Positions 7,335-15,019 are shown, numbered from the stretch's first letter. The stretch is DNA of 17,206 nucleotides from JAPLHV01 sp964464245 (GCA_964464245.1 CAYXFH010000018.1:1-17206), one strand, 5' to 3'. Program-made: numbers and translations. The notes: generated by a model not told the origin, from the sequence alone.

Positions 7335-7361
7335 TTCACAACTTTGCCGATCTCCTATAAT
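7335..7361 (+). promoter_or_regulatory. Promoter of the first BMP-family lipoprotein gene
   Basis: TTCACA (7335-7340, five of six bases matching TTGACA) and a perfect TATAAT (7356-7361) are separated by 15 nt, slightly shorter than ideal. Transcription would start near 7368, leaving a leader of about 117 nt before the TTG start at 7485. The upstream ATG at 7344 falls between the two boxes, which argues against it as a start. Confidence 0.55.
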
Positions 7362-7484
7362 AGGGAAAACGCGAGCTATTTTTTCAACCGGAAAGGAGGT
7401 ATGGCGAGGAAGACGGACGCGCGTGAGAAGGATAGAATAGCTTCGGCAAGTGTCAAAATTGTTGAATCCCAAGGAGGAGTACAT

Positions 7485-8624
7485 TTGAACTGGAATAAAA
7501 CGTTGGTTCTACTGATTTCCGGCATCCTGTTGCTCACGGCCGTGGGCTGTGCGCAGCCGAGCGCCCCGACCCCCACACCTACTCCCAGCCCGACGCAGAC
7601 AGCCTCTCCCTCTCCATCCCCGACGCCTACCACACCACCACCCCCCAGCAGCGTGCGTCTTGGTGTCTTCATCCCAGGTCGCTTGGGAGACAGCCCGGAT
7701 TACGACAAGCTGGCGGACACCGCCTTGCGCACGGCGATGCGCGACAAACGTCTCACCGTCACTGTTTTCGAGGCCGGCTTCGACCAGTCTAAGTGGACCG
7801 AACAACTGACCTCGATGGCCGCCTCCGGCAACTACGACGTGATCTATACCTCCAACGAGTCGATGGGCCCGATGGTAGCTGCGGTAGCTAAGCAGGTTCC
7901 CAATGTCAAATTCATCGTCAATGACTCCTGGGTGATGGGTAACGACCGCATCTACTGCTCTTTCACTAACAAGTACCAACAGTCCTACCTCTACGGTTAC
8001 ATGATGGCTTTGGTCTCTACAAGCACCCTTCCCGGCGTCAACCCGGAGAAGAAGATCGGTTTCATCTACGGACAGCACTACACCACCATGGACGACCTGA
8101 TCATCCCCGGCATCGAGGCTGGAGCGAAGGCCGTGGATCCGGCTTTCGAAGTGAAGACCGTGATGTTGGGCAACTGGTATGACGCAACCAAGGCGGAAGC
8201 TCTGACCAACACGCTCATCGATGAGGGCGTCGATGTGATGGGGTCGGTCTGCGGCAGCGGTCTGGCTGGCGTGCTCAACGCCTGCAAGACGAAAAATATC
8301 TATGTGGTGACCTACGACTCAGCCAACTTCGACAAGGCTCCGGGAGTGATCGTCGGCTCGGTGGAGTCACAGATCGGCGACATGGTCACCAATGACCTGG
8401 ATGAACTGTTGGCGGGAACCGTCAAATGGGGCGCCTCGGAGGTCTTCGGTGCGGAGAGAGGCTACGTCTCCTCCCCGCTCAAAGCCCCGGCATGGATGAC
8501 CGTGCCGGAGTCGACCCGACTGCAGTACGAGAACGAGTACAACAAAGTGATCAGTGGCAGCAAAGCTTTGCCAATCCCCCAGGTGGTCTTGGACAAGATC
8601 AACGCCGCGGCGAAGGGCAACTGA
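7485..8624 (+). CDS. BMP/PnrA-family substrate-binding lipoprotein (paralogue 1)
   Basis: With a TTG start at 7485 the protein has 379 residues. AAGGAGG (7471-7477) stands 7 nt upstream, and a classical lipoprotein signal follows: Lys5, a hydrophobic stretch, then TAVGC with the lipidated Cys22. A Thr/Pro/Ser linker (about 25-55) leads to the ligand-binding domain starting SVRLGVFIPGRLGDSP. The domain has FDVIYTSNE-like NYDVIYTSNES, NKYQQSYLYGYMMALVSTST, KKIGFIYGQHY, and YDSANFDKAPGVIVGSV around the expected ligand Asp. BMP/Med lipoproteins deliver purine nucleosides or related compounds to ABC importers. Upstream in-frame starts (7344, 7401) are less likely: the first lies in the promoter and the second is 1 nt from its SD. 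It ends in its own terminator and is roughly two thirds identical by eye to the next gene. Confidence 0.9.
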   Translation: MNWNKTLVLLISGILLLTAVGCAQPSAPTPTPTPSPTQTASPSPSPTPTTPPPPSSVRLGVFIPGRLGDSPDYDKLADTALRTAMRDKRLTVTVFEAGFDQSKWTEQLTSMAASGNYDVIYTSNESMGPMVAAVAKQVPNVKFIVNDSWVMGNDRIYCSFTNKYQQSYLYGYMMALVSTSTLPGVNPEKKIGFIYGQHYTTMDDLIIPGIEAGAKAVDPAFEVKTVMLGNWYDATKAEALTNTLIDEGVDVMGSVCGSGLAGVLNACKTKNIYVVTYDSANFDKAPGVIVGSVESQIGDMVTNDLDELLAGTVKWGASEVFGAERGYVSSPLKAPAWMTVPESTRLQYENEYNKVISGSKALPIPQVVLDKINAAAKGN

Positions 8625-8647
8625 GAGATCCCCGAAAACTGACGCGA

Positions 8648-8686
8648 ATTTGGCCTGGAGCAAACGCTCCAGGCCAAATCATTTTC
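8648..8686 (+). terminator. Intrinsic terminator of the first lipoprotein gene
   Basis: ATTTGGCCTGGAG (8648-8660) pairs perfectly with CTCCAGGCCAAAT (8667-8679), a 13-bp stem with a 6-nt loop, followed by CATTTTCTG. It lies 24 nt after the stop codon. Confidence 0.85.
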
Positions 8687-8788
8687 TGCTGGAAATCGGA
8701 CAATAGTGAATTGCTGAGGGCTGTGGTGACTGCATGGACGAGCAAATCAAGTACCCATCTACGAACCCACTGCCTTGCTCATTTTCGC

Positions 8789-8818
8789 TTGACAAAAGAC
8801 CATTTCAATCAAGATAAT
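8789..8818 (+). promoter_or_regulatory. Promoter of the second BMP-family lipoprotein gene
   Basis: A perfect TTGACA (8789-8794) and GATAAT (8813-8818, five of six) are 18 nt apart. Transcription would begin near 8826, giving a leader of about 163 nt. Together with the terminator just upstream, this makes the second lipoprotein gene independently transcribed. Confidence 0.65.
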
Positions 8819-8895
8819 TGTAATAGGAGCTGTTGTAAAAACAGATCGAAACAGATGTAGAAACCATTTTAAATCGTTTGGTGAAAAGGAAGTAA

Positions 8896-8952
8896 ATGCC
8901 CTCCGCTGAAGGAGGTGAAACGCGGCATCGCTTAGAGATTGTAGGCAAATAA
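8896..8952 (+). CDS. Possible 18-codon leader ORF
   Basis: An ATG at 8896, preceded by AAAAGGAAG, opens an 18-codon frame (MPSAEGGETRHRLEIVGK) ending in TAA 36 nt before the second lipoprotein start. It lies wholly inside that gene's predicted leader and overlaps the CCTCC/GGAGG hairpin. No run of a single regulatory amino acid is seen, so it may be chance; it is listed because of the plausible ribosome site and position. Confidence 0.2.
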   Translation: MPSAEGGETRHRLEIVGK

Positions 8953-8988
8953 TCAGCAAGGCAGATCAACTAGGAGGTAATTCTTGAA

Positions 8989-10125
8989 ATGAAACTAAAC
9001 AGACCCATTTTGGTTTTCTTGGCGGTGGTTCTTTTACTCTCCAGCTTCGGCTGCGCAAGCAGCACGCCTACGCCGACCCCCACCCCGACACCGACTGCAA
9101 CCGTTAGCGCCACCCCATCTCCCTCGCCAACCTCCCCCGCACCGACCAGTGTACGCCTGGGCGTCTTCATCCCCGGCCGCCTAGGGGACAGCCCGCCCTA
9201 TGATGCGCTGGCCAACGGCGCGCAGAGAGCCGCCTTGCGCGACAAGCGCTTGACCGTGGAGGTTTTCGAGGCCGGTTTCGATCAATCCAAATGGCTGGAA
9301 CAGCTCACATCTTTCGCCGCTTCAGGCAAGTTTGACGTGATCTACACTTCCAACGAAGCCTTGGGTCCGCTGGTAGTGAAAGTAACCCAGACGGCGCCGA
9401 ACGTGAAATTCTTGGTTAACGATTCCTATGTTACCGGCAATGACAGGATTTTCACCGCATTCCTCAACAAGTATCAACAAGGCTATCTCTACGGATACAT
9501 GATGGCCCTCGTCTCGACTAGCACGCTGCCCGGCGCCAATCCAGACAAGAAGATCGGTCTCATCTACGGTCAGCATTACACCATGATGGATGACCTGATT
9601 ATCCCCGGAATCGAGGCTGGTGCGAAGGCTGTCGACCCAGCTTTTGAGTTGAAAACTGCGATGCTGGGCAACTGGTTCGACGCCAAGAAGGCTGAATCCC
9701 TGGCCAATAGCCTCATCGATGAGGGCGTTGACTGTCTCGGCGCCATCGCCGGCAGTGGTAACGCGGGAGTGGTCAGCGCCGCTGTAAGCCGCAACGCATA
9801 TATGATCTGGTTCGACACGGTCGGGTTCGACAAAGCGCCCGGTACCGTCATCGGGTCAGTCGGCAGCTCCAACGAAGACTTGGTAACCCTCGAGCTGAAG
9901 AACCTACTGGATGGGACTGTCTCCTGGGGAAAACCACTCATTGTCGGCGCGGAGCAAGGCTATATCTCCGTTCCGCTATTGGCGCCGGGGTATGTCAACT
10001 TCGTGCCCGCTGACGTTCAGAAAAAATTCGCTGAAGTCTACGAGAAAGTCATCTCCGGCAAATTGCCTCTCGCTGTTCCACAGGCTATCCTGGATAAGCT
10101 CGATAAAGCCGCCAAAGGGAGCTAG
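8989..10125 (+). CDS. BMP/PnrA-family substrate-binding lipoprotein (paralogue 2)
   Basis: A 378-residue protein with a clear lipoprotein signal: Lys2/Arg5, a hydrophobic core, then SSFGC with the lipidated Cys22. A Thr-Pro repeat linker (about 26-52) precedes SVRLGVFIPGRLGDSPPYD. The binding domain parallels the first lipoprotein closely (RDKRLTVEVFEAGFDQSKW, TLPGANPDKKIGLIYGQHY, DDLIIPGIEAGAKAVDPAFE). It differs in segments expected to line the pocket: GAIAGSGNAGVVSAA against GSVCGSGLAGVLNAC, and WFDTVGFD against TYDSANFD. This suggests the two paralogues bind related but distinct ligands. TAGGAGG lies 11 nt upstream of the ATG. It has its own promoter and terminator. The ABC genes follow, so read-through of the terminator could give more lipoprotein than membrane components. 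Confidence 0.92.
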   Translation: MKLNRPILVFLAVVLLLSSFGCASSTPTPTPTPTPTATVSATPSPSPTSPAPTSVRLGVFIPGRLGDSPPYDALANGAQRAALRDKRLTVEVFEAGFDQSKWLEQLTSFAASGKFDVIYTSNEALGPLVVKVTQTAPNVKFLVNDSYVTGNDRIFTAFLNKYQQGYLYGYMMALVSTSTLPGANPDKKIGLIYGQHYTMMDDLIIPGIEAGAKAVDPAFELKTAMLGNWFDAKKAESLANSLIDEGVDCLGAIAGSGNAGVVSAAVSRNAYMIWFDTVGFDKAPGTVIGSVGSSNEDLVTLELKNLLDGTVSWGKPLIVGAEQGYISVPLLAPGYVNFVPADVQKKFAEVYEKVISGKLPLAVPQAILDKLDKAAKGS

Positions 10126-10154
10126 GGCAGACACGGAGCCCGCCCTTTGGAGCA

Positions 10155-10192
10155 GACAGCCCGCGGCAACTTGACAGCCCGCGGCAGGGTGT
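10155..10192 (+). repeat. Direct dimer of the repeat, variant form (CCCGCGGCA)
   Basis: GACAGCCCGCGGCAACT is followed by TGACAGCCCGCGGCAGGG and TGT. Both modules share the same two changes from the usual form (GACAG for GATAG, CCCGCGG for CCCCCGG), so the change is concerted within the dimer. The module order, ACT-ending then GGGTGT-ending, is kept. It lies between the lipoprotein stop and its terminator. Confidence 0.82.
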
Positions 10193-10207
10193 CCTGATAC
10201 GATATAG

Positions 10208-10244
10208 AATGGCCTGGTTGGGATCTCCCGACCAGGCCATTTTT
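10208..10244 (+). terminator. Intrinsic terminator of the second lipoprotein gene
   Basis: AATGGCCTGGTTGGGA (10208-10223) pairs with TCCCGACCAGGCCATT (10226-10241) with one T-G wobble, followed by TTTTTA. The GGCCTGG/CCAGGCC core is the same as in the terminator of the first lipoprotein gene. It lies 83 nt after the stop and 39 nt before the ABC ATPase gene, so it may attenuate rather than fully separate the two. Confidence 0.85.
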
Positions 10245-10282
10245 ACCAGCGATAAAGCGAAACCGCTGCAGAGAAGGAACCG

Positions 10283-11881
10283 ATGGAATTGACGACACAG
10301 GCAGACGTAACTTCCAACCCGAATGTCCTGGTGGAGATGGTCGGTATCTCCAAGGTCTACCCGGACAACAATGTCACTGCGAACAGGAATGTGCACTTCA
10401 ATTTGCAGAAAGGAGAGATTCACGCCCTGGTGGGAGAGAACGGCGCCGGTAAGACGACGCTGATGAAGATCCTCTGCGGTCTGGAACGAGCCGATCAGGG
10501 CGCCATCAAGGTCGCCGGCCGGTCCGTGCGCATCCGCTCTGCCCGCGACGCCGACCGGCTTGGGATCGGCATGGTTCACCAGCGGTTTTGCCTGGTGGAG
10601 AATTTCTCAGTGGCCGACAACATCGTGCTCGGTAAAGAGCCCCTGCGGGGAGGGGTCTTCTACGATCGAGCCAAGGCCAAGCGGATGGTCAAAGCGCTTT
10701 CCGAGGACTACGGCTTCGAGATGGACCCCAATGTCCTGGTGGGTACACTGACCGTCGGCCAGAAGCAGCGAGTGGAGATCCTGAAAGTATTGTATCGAGG
10801 CTCCACCATCCTCGTTCTGGATGAACCCACCTCACTCCTGACTGAACAGGAGATCAAGGTCTTTTTCCGGATCCTTCGTCAGTTGAAAGCGATGGGGTAC
10901 ACCATCGTCATCATCACCCACAAGCTGGAGGAGGTCGGCCAGATCTCCGATCGGGTTACCGTCATGCGCGAGGGTCAGGTGGTGGACAGCCGACCTTCCG
11001 CCAACCTGGACAAGGCCACCTTGGCCCGCCTAATGGTGGGCAAGGAAGTGTTGCTGCAGGTGGAAAAGCACACCAAAGACCCAGGCCTTCCCGTACTCGA
11101 AATCAGAGACCTGAGCCTGATCGATCCTACCTTCCCACGCCCACTGCTGGCCGGGATCAACCTGCAGGTGCGGGCGGGAGAGGTATTGGGCATCGCCGGA
11201 GTGGCCGGGAACGGACTCGGCGAGCTGGAAGATGTTCTCACTGGGATGAACAGCCGAGGCCGCCCCAGCGGGCAGGTGCTGATCGAGGGCTTGGAGGTCC
11301 TTGGACACTCTCCCGCCCGCCTGCGGCGGATGGGCCTCGCCTATGTGCCGGCTGACCGCCTGCAACGCGGCAGCAGCTTGGCGCTTTCTCTTTCCGACAA
11401 CCTGATCGTTGTCGATCACCACGCTTTCCTCCGCTTTGGAATGTTACGAAACGACTCCATCTCCAAGTTCTCCGACGATCTAATTCAGCGCTTTGGCATC
11501 AAGGGGAATATGAGCGCTCCGATCGGCGCCCTCTCCGGTGGAAACATCCAGAAGGCGGTGCTTTCACGCGAGCTCTCCCGTCGACCCAAGTTGCTGATCA
11601 TCTCCGAACCGACCTGGGGCCTGGACGTGGCTTGTTCCGAGTTCGTCTATCAGGAGATCATGGAGATGCGCGGCGAAGAGACGGCTATTCTTTTGATTTC
11701 CTCCAACTTAGACGAAGTGTTGGCCCTCTCCGATCAAGTAGCGGTTATGTACAAGGGAGAGGTAGTTGCCCTCTTTCCGAACGTTGGCTTGGACCGCGAG
11801 TCCTTGGGCGGCTACATGCTGGGCTTGCGCCGGCAGGAGGCCAAGGAGAAGGGCGGCTGCTGGGAAGAGAGTATCCACTGA
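10283..11881 (+). CDS. Double-domain ABC transporter ATPase (nucleoside/sugar BMP-type importer)
   Basis: A 532-residue protein with two fused nucleotide-binding domains. Domain 1 is complete: Walker A GENGAGKTT (51-59), Q-loop Gln100, signature LTVGQKQR (156-163), Walker B ILVLDEPT (176-183) with Glu181, and switch His213. Domain 2 is degenerate: GVAGNGLGE (306-314) lacks the Walker A Lys, LSGGN (417-421) is intact, Walker B reads LLIISEPTWGLDV, and the switch His is replaced in SSNLDEV. An LTVGQ-like first signature and a weakened second Walker A are normal for ATPases of the RbsA/MglA and BMP nucleoside importers. It powers uptake with the two following permeases. AGAAGGAA precedes the ATG, and the stop overlaps the permease ATG by one base. 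Confidence 0.93.
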   Translation: MELTTQADVTSNPNVLVEMVGISKVYPDNNVTANRNVHFNLQKGEIHALVGENGAGKTTLMKILCGLERADQGAIKVAGRSVRIRSARDADRLGIGMVHQRFCLVENFSVADNIVLGKEPLRGGVFYDRAKAKRMVKALSEDYGFEMDPNVLVGTLTVGQKQRVEILKVLYRGSTILVLDEPTSLLTEQEIKVFFRILRQLKAMGYTIVIITHKLEEVGQISDRVTVMREGQVVDSRPSANLDKATLARLMVGKEVLLQVEKHTKDPGLPVLEIRDLSLIDPTFPRPLLAGINLQVRAGEVLGIAGVAGNGLGELEDVLTGMNSRGRPSGQVLIEGLEVLGHSPARLRRMGLAYVPADRLQRGSSLALSLSDNLIVVDHHAFLRFGMLRNDSISKFSDDLIQRFGIKGNMSAPIGALSGGNIQKAVLSRELSRRPKLLIISEPTWGLDVACSEFVYQEIMEMRGEETAILLISSNLDEVLALSDQVAVMYKGEVVALFPNVGLDRESLGGYMLGLRRQEAKEKGGCWEESIH

Positions 11882-12927
11882 TGGTCCTGGACAGCCGCGC
11901 TAAGAGCAGCCTGGCCTCTTTTCTGGGGATCGTGCTCTCCATCCTGGTGGCCTTCATCATCGCTATCATCCTCATCTTCTCTTTCTCCAAAGACCCCGGC
12001 AAAACGCTTTACTGGTATTTCTTCGGGCCTTTCACCAATCCCTTTGTCTTCGGCAACATGCTGGAATCGGCCATCCCCTTGCTCTTCACCGGGCTGGGCA
12101 TGGCCGTAGCTTTCAAGAGCGGGGTGACCAACCTGGGCGGTGAAGGGCAGATCTTTGCCGGAGCGATCATGGCTGTCATCCTGGGGATCCTCCTTCCCAA
12201 CCTCCCTGGCGGGGTGGGGATCGCTACCCTACTTTTAGGCGGCGCCATCGTAGGCTCCCTGATGGCCGGCCTCTCCGGCTTCCTGCGCATGGCCTGGGGT
12301 GTTTCCGACCTGCTCACCACCTACTTGATCTCTACTGGTACGGTCTATGTTATCAATTATCTGATCCTGGGCCCCTTGCGCGATCCTTCCCAGATTACCA
12401 TCCAATCCCTCTCCATTCCGGCCGCCTACATGCTGCCCCGGCTCCTGCCGCCCTCTTATCTGCATGCCGGTCTCCTGCTGGGGTTGGCCGCGGCGGTCTT
12501 GGTCTGGTTCCTGATCTACCGCACGCACCTCGGTTACGAGCTTCGCGTGGCCGGCTCGAACCGAAAGTTCGGCCGCTACGGTGGGATCGAAGTACGCCAA
12601 TACTTGGTCCTGCCGATGCTTATCTCCGGCGCCCTGGTCGGACTGGGGGGAGCGGTCCAGGTGACCGGCCGCTACGGCTCCTGCTTCACTGACCTCACCG
12701 CCGGCTTGGGCTGGAACGGCATCGCCGTGGCCCTCATCGCCCGCTCAAACCCGCTCGGAGTGATCCCGGCAGCGATCTTCTACGCCTACCTGGACGCTGG
12801 CGCCAAGAGCGCTATGATCAATTCAGACATCACTTATGAGATTGCTTCCATCATCAGTGCCGTGATTTTTTACCTGGTCACCGCTGAAGCAGCCGTGGCC
12901 TTCATCCGCAGGAGGCTTGGCAAGTGA
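11881..12927 (+). CDS. ABC importer permease 1 (BMP/nucleoside-type, branched-chain permease fold)
   Basis: A 348-residue hydrophobic protein. The start is the ATG at 11881, whose first base is the last base of the ATPase stop (TGATG). The upstream part of the same frame overlaps the ATPase gene and is not coding. A first membrane segment lies at about 12-35 (FLGIVLSILVAFIIAIILIF). The family hallmark LFTGLGMAVAFKSGVTNLGGEGQ follows, close to the L.GLAVAFAFRAGLFNIGAEGQ pattern of nucleoside/BMP permeases. The EAA-like interaction segment YGGIEVRQYLVLPMLISGALVGLGGAVQVTG lies further on. Several further hydrophobic segments fit the usual eight to ten helices. It pairs with permease 2, one gene of each kind, as in BMP-dependent importers. 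Confidence 0.92.
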   Translation: MVLDSRAKSSLASFLGIVLSILVAFIIAIILIFSFSKDPGKTLYWYFFGPFTNPFVFGNMLESAIPLLFTGLGMAVAFKSGVTNLGGEGQIFAGAIMAVILGILLPNLPGGVGIATLLLGGAIVGSLMAGLSGFLRMAWGVSDLLTTYLISTGTVYVINYLILGPLRDPSQITIQSLSIPAAYMLPRLLPPSYLHAGLLLGLAAAVLVWFLIYRTHLGYELRVAGSNRKFGRYGGIEVRQYLVLPMLISGALVGLGGAVQVTGRYGSCFTDLTAGLGWNGIAVALIARSNPLGVIPAAIFYAYLDAGAKSAMINSDITYEIASIISAVIFYLVTAEAAVAFIRRRLGK

Positions 12928-13913
12928 ACGGAACGTACATTCCAGCGATCGCCCAGACCCTCACCATCATGACTCCCTTGCTATTGGCAGCCACCGGCGG
13001 TCTCTTTTCCGCCCTGGCCGGCGTGTTGAACATCGCCCTGGAAGGGTTGATGCTCTGCTCGGCCTTCTTCTCGGTGGTTTTCACGGTGGCCAGCGGCAAC
13101 CTTTTCGTGGGTATCCTCGGAGGCATCCTGGCCACTCTGCTCTTGACTGCCCTCTTCGCCTTCATCTCCCTCAGCCTGCGAGCAAATATCTTCATCTCCG
13201 GCTTGGCCACCAACCTGTTGGCGGCCGGCCTCTCGATCGTTCTCTCCTACGCCATTTACGGTCAGACCGGATCAGTCAGCTTCCCGGATATGCCCCGACT
13301 GAACCCGATTATCGTGCCGGGGATTGCGGATATCCCCATCCTGAGCGACATCTTCTCGGGCCAGAACATCCTGGTCTACGTCTCCTGGATCATCCTCATC
13401 ATCGCCTCGGCAGTGATTTATCACACCCCCTTCGGCATGCGCTTGCGGGCGGTGGGGCACGACATGGAGGCAGCCCGTTCGGTGGGGATCAACCCCAAGA
13501 TGATCCAGTTTATTGCCATCCTCATTTCCGGTTTCACCTGCGCACTCGCCGGGGCGATGCTGACCCTGACCCTGGGAGCTTTTGTCCCCAACGTGACCTC
13601 CGGCCGTGGCTGGATCGCCCTGGTGATCATCTACTTGGGCAACCGGACGCCAGTGGGGGTGCTGATCGGATCGATTATTTTCGGCTTGGTTGAGTACCTC
13701 AGCAACTTCCTGCAAGCCGTCTCAAATTTACCCTCGGGGCTGCTGCTGGCTATGCCCTTTTTCGTCACCGTATTCGCCTTGGTGCTTTACTCCATCCTCG
13801 AGCGACAGTTGCGGATTCGCCCGCGCACGGCATCTGTGAACCTTTCCCGCAAGGTTCCGCCGGAGGATAGCGGTCCAAAGTCCTCTTCCACAGCGGAGGA
13901 GAATGGAAGGTGA
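12924..13913 (+). CDS. ABC importer permease 2 (BMP/nucleoside-type)
   Basis: A 329-residue membrane protein initiated by GTG at 12924 with GGAGG 8 nt upstream. Its start overlaps the permease 1 stop by four bases (GTGA), so translation is coupled. TPLLLAATGGLFSALAGVLNIALEG near the N-terminus matches the second-permease hallmark of nucleoside/BMP importers. PFGMRLRAVGHDMEAARSVGINP is the cytoplasmic coupling segment for the ATPase. The hydrophilic C-terminal 35 residues follow a last helix at about LLLAMPFFVTVFALVLYSIL. It completes an importer of ATPase plus two permeases served by two lipoproteins. Confidence 0.92.
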   Translation: MNGTYIPAIAQTLTIMTPLLLAATGGLFSALAGVLNIALEGLMLCSAFFSVVFTVASGNLFVGILGGILATLLLTALFAFISLSLRANIFISGLATNLLAAGLSIVLSYAIYGQTGSVSFPDMPRLNPIIVPGIADIPILSDIFSGQNILVYVSWIILIIASAVIYHTPFGMRLRAVGHDMEAARSVGINPKMIQFIAILISGFTCALAGAMLTLTLGAFVPNVTSGRGWIALVIIYLGNRTPVGVLIGSIIFGLVEYLSNFLQAVSNLPSGLLLAMPFFVTVFALVLYSILERQLRIRPRTASVNLSRKVPPEDSGPKSSSTAEENGR

Positions 13914-13928
13914 TAGCTTGGCAAAACA

Positions 13929-13968
13929 TGATAGCCCCCGGCAACTTGATAGCCCCCGGCAGGGTGTT
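13929..13968 (+). repeat. Direct dimer of the AGCCCCCGGCA repeat
   Basis: TGATAGCCCCCGGCAACT is followed by TGATAGCCCCCGGCAGGG and TGT. It occupies more than half of the 77-nt gap between permease 2 and the dehydrogenase gene and ends 22 nt before the latter's ATG. It points in the direction of transcription. The two modules are identical through TGATAGCCCCCGGCA and differ only in the ending. Confidence 0.87.
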
Positions 13969-13990
13969 CTGTAGTAGATAGGAGGATCCA

Positions 13991-15013
13991 ATGAAGCAAT
14001 TGCGGCTTTTCGCTCCCCGCGACCTGCGCTTGGCGGAGGCCGAGTGTTCCGCTCCGGCCAAGGGTGAGGCATTGGTGCGGATCGAGTCTTGTGGCATCTG
14101 CACGCTGGAGCAACGCCTTTTCTCCGGTGCAATGAAGATCTACTACCCGATCGTTCCCGGCCATGAGGCGGCCGGCGTGGTGGAGGAGGTGGGAATTGGT
14201 TCGATTACCGCCTTGCAACCGGGTGAGACCGTCTCCCTCGACCTTGTCTACCGCTGCGGCGAGTGCTATTGGTGCCGCAACGGACAAAGCAACCACTGTG
14301 CCAACCGCTTCGCCAAGGGAGTCAACCCCCTGGGAGGTTTCTCCCAGCACATCGTGGTGGGTACTCGGCAATGTTTCCAGCTTCCCGCTGAGATCCCTCC
14401 CCGCGAAGCCTGTTTCGCCGAACCGCTGGCCTGTTGTATCCACTCCCTGCGGAAAGCGAGCCTGAAGGTGGGAGAGGATCTATTGGTGGTCGGAGCGGGA
14501 CCGATGGGCCTCTTGCACGCCCTGGCAGGCCGCAAGATGGGCGCCCGCGTCTTCGTCGCTGATCCGCTCCAAGAGCGCCGTTCGTTAGCGCAAAGACTAG
14601 GGGCGGATCTCACCCTGGATCCCGCGGTCCCGCTGAAAGAGCAATTGATGGCACAGACCGGCGGTCGTGGCGTTGATGTCGCTGTTGTCACGGCGCCGGT
14701 GAGCGAGGTTCTGCGCGAGGCAGCGATGGCAGTGCGCAAGGGCGGCCGGGTCACCGCTTACTCGGCGTATAGCGACACCTTCGACCTGCCGGTGGACGCC
14801 AATTACTTGCACCGCTCCGAGGTCTCCGTCTTCGGGGTGGAAGGACGCACCGAGCGAGACTTCCAGGTCGCGGTCAAGTTGATCGGCACGCACCAGGTGG
14901 ATGTCTCCCCGTTGATCAGCGCGGAATACAGGCTGGAAGAGTTCAACCAGGCTATGGAGATGGCCGGTAAGCCGGACCAAATCCGCGTCCTTTTCAACCT
15001 GAAGGAGGACTGA
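13991..15013 (+). CDS. Zinc-dependent medium-chain alcohol/polyol dehydrogenase
   Basis: A 340-residue MDR-family enzyme. Catalytic zinc ligands are visible as Cys37 (SCGICT), His58-Glu59 (GHEAAG) and Glu144 (FAEPLACC). Structural zinc ligands are Cys89, 92, 95 and 103 (CGECYWCRNGQSNHC). The coenzyme loop GAGPMG is at 168-173, and Asp191 at the end of the second strand favours NAD over NADP. The family includes sorbitol, threonine and other polyol dehydrogenases. The residues after the catalytic Cys read TLE, not the common GTD or GSD. GGAGG lies about 6 nt before the ATG. Only 6 nt separate it from the kinase gene, which suggests that it oxidises a polyol or sugar before phosphorylation. Confidence 0.9.
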   Translation: MKQLRLFAPRDLRLAEAECSAPAKGEALVRIESCGICTLEQRLFSGAMKIYYPIVPGHEAAGVVEEVGIGSITALQPGETVSLDLVYRCGECYWCRNGQSNHCANRFAKGVNPLGGFSQHIVVGTRQCFQLPAEIPPREACFAEPLACCIHSLRKASLKVGEDLLVVGAGPMGLLHALAGRKMGARVFVADPLQERRSLAQRLGADLTLDPAVPLKEQLMAQTGGRGVDVAVVTAPVSEVLREAAMAVRKGGRVTAYSAYSDTFDLPVDANYLHRSEVSVFGVEGRTERDFQVAVKLIGTHQVDVSPLISAEYRLEEFNQAMEMAGKPDQIRVLFNLKED

Positions 15014-15019
15014 GGGGGC

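Larger units (their letters stand above)
7095..7484. other. Divergent intergenic control region
   Basis: This 390-nt region separates the two main transcription units. It holds the minus-strand promoter (7158-7186), a repeat dimer on the minus strand (7224-7259), a repeat monomer on the plus strand (7264-7282) and a plus-strand promoter (7335-7361). The rest is the long leader of the first lipoprotein gene. The two repeat copies face away from each other and their cores form a strong hairpin, TGCCGGGGGCTA with TAGCCCCCGGCA, with a 6-nt loop. No regulator gene is encoded nearby. Confidence 0.7.
8625..8988. other. 364-nt intergenic region between the two lipoprotein genes
   Basis: It contains an intrinsic terminator (8648-8686), a strong promoter (8789-8818), a short possible leader ORF (8896-8952) and a small CCTCC/GGAGG hairpin (8900-8904 with 8911-8915). 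It is AT-richer than the surrounding genes. Unlike most other gaps of this size here, it has no copy of the AGCCCCCGGCA repeat. No RNA gene was recognised. Confidence 0.65.

Noticed and set aside
7344..7484. Longer N-terminus of the first lipoprotein from ATG 7344 or 7401
   Set aside because: 7344 lies between the promoter boxes and 7401 is 1 nt from its SD. The TTG at 7485 has an ideal SD and opens directly into the lipoprotein signal peptide.
10171..10206. TTGACA inside the repeat dimer as a promoter for the ABC ATPase gene
   Set aside because: The only good -10-like sequence (GATATA, 10201-10206) is 24 nt away, and a terminator follows before the gene.
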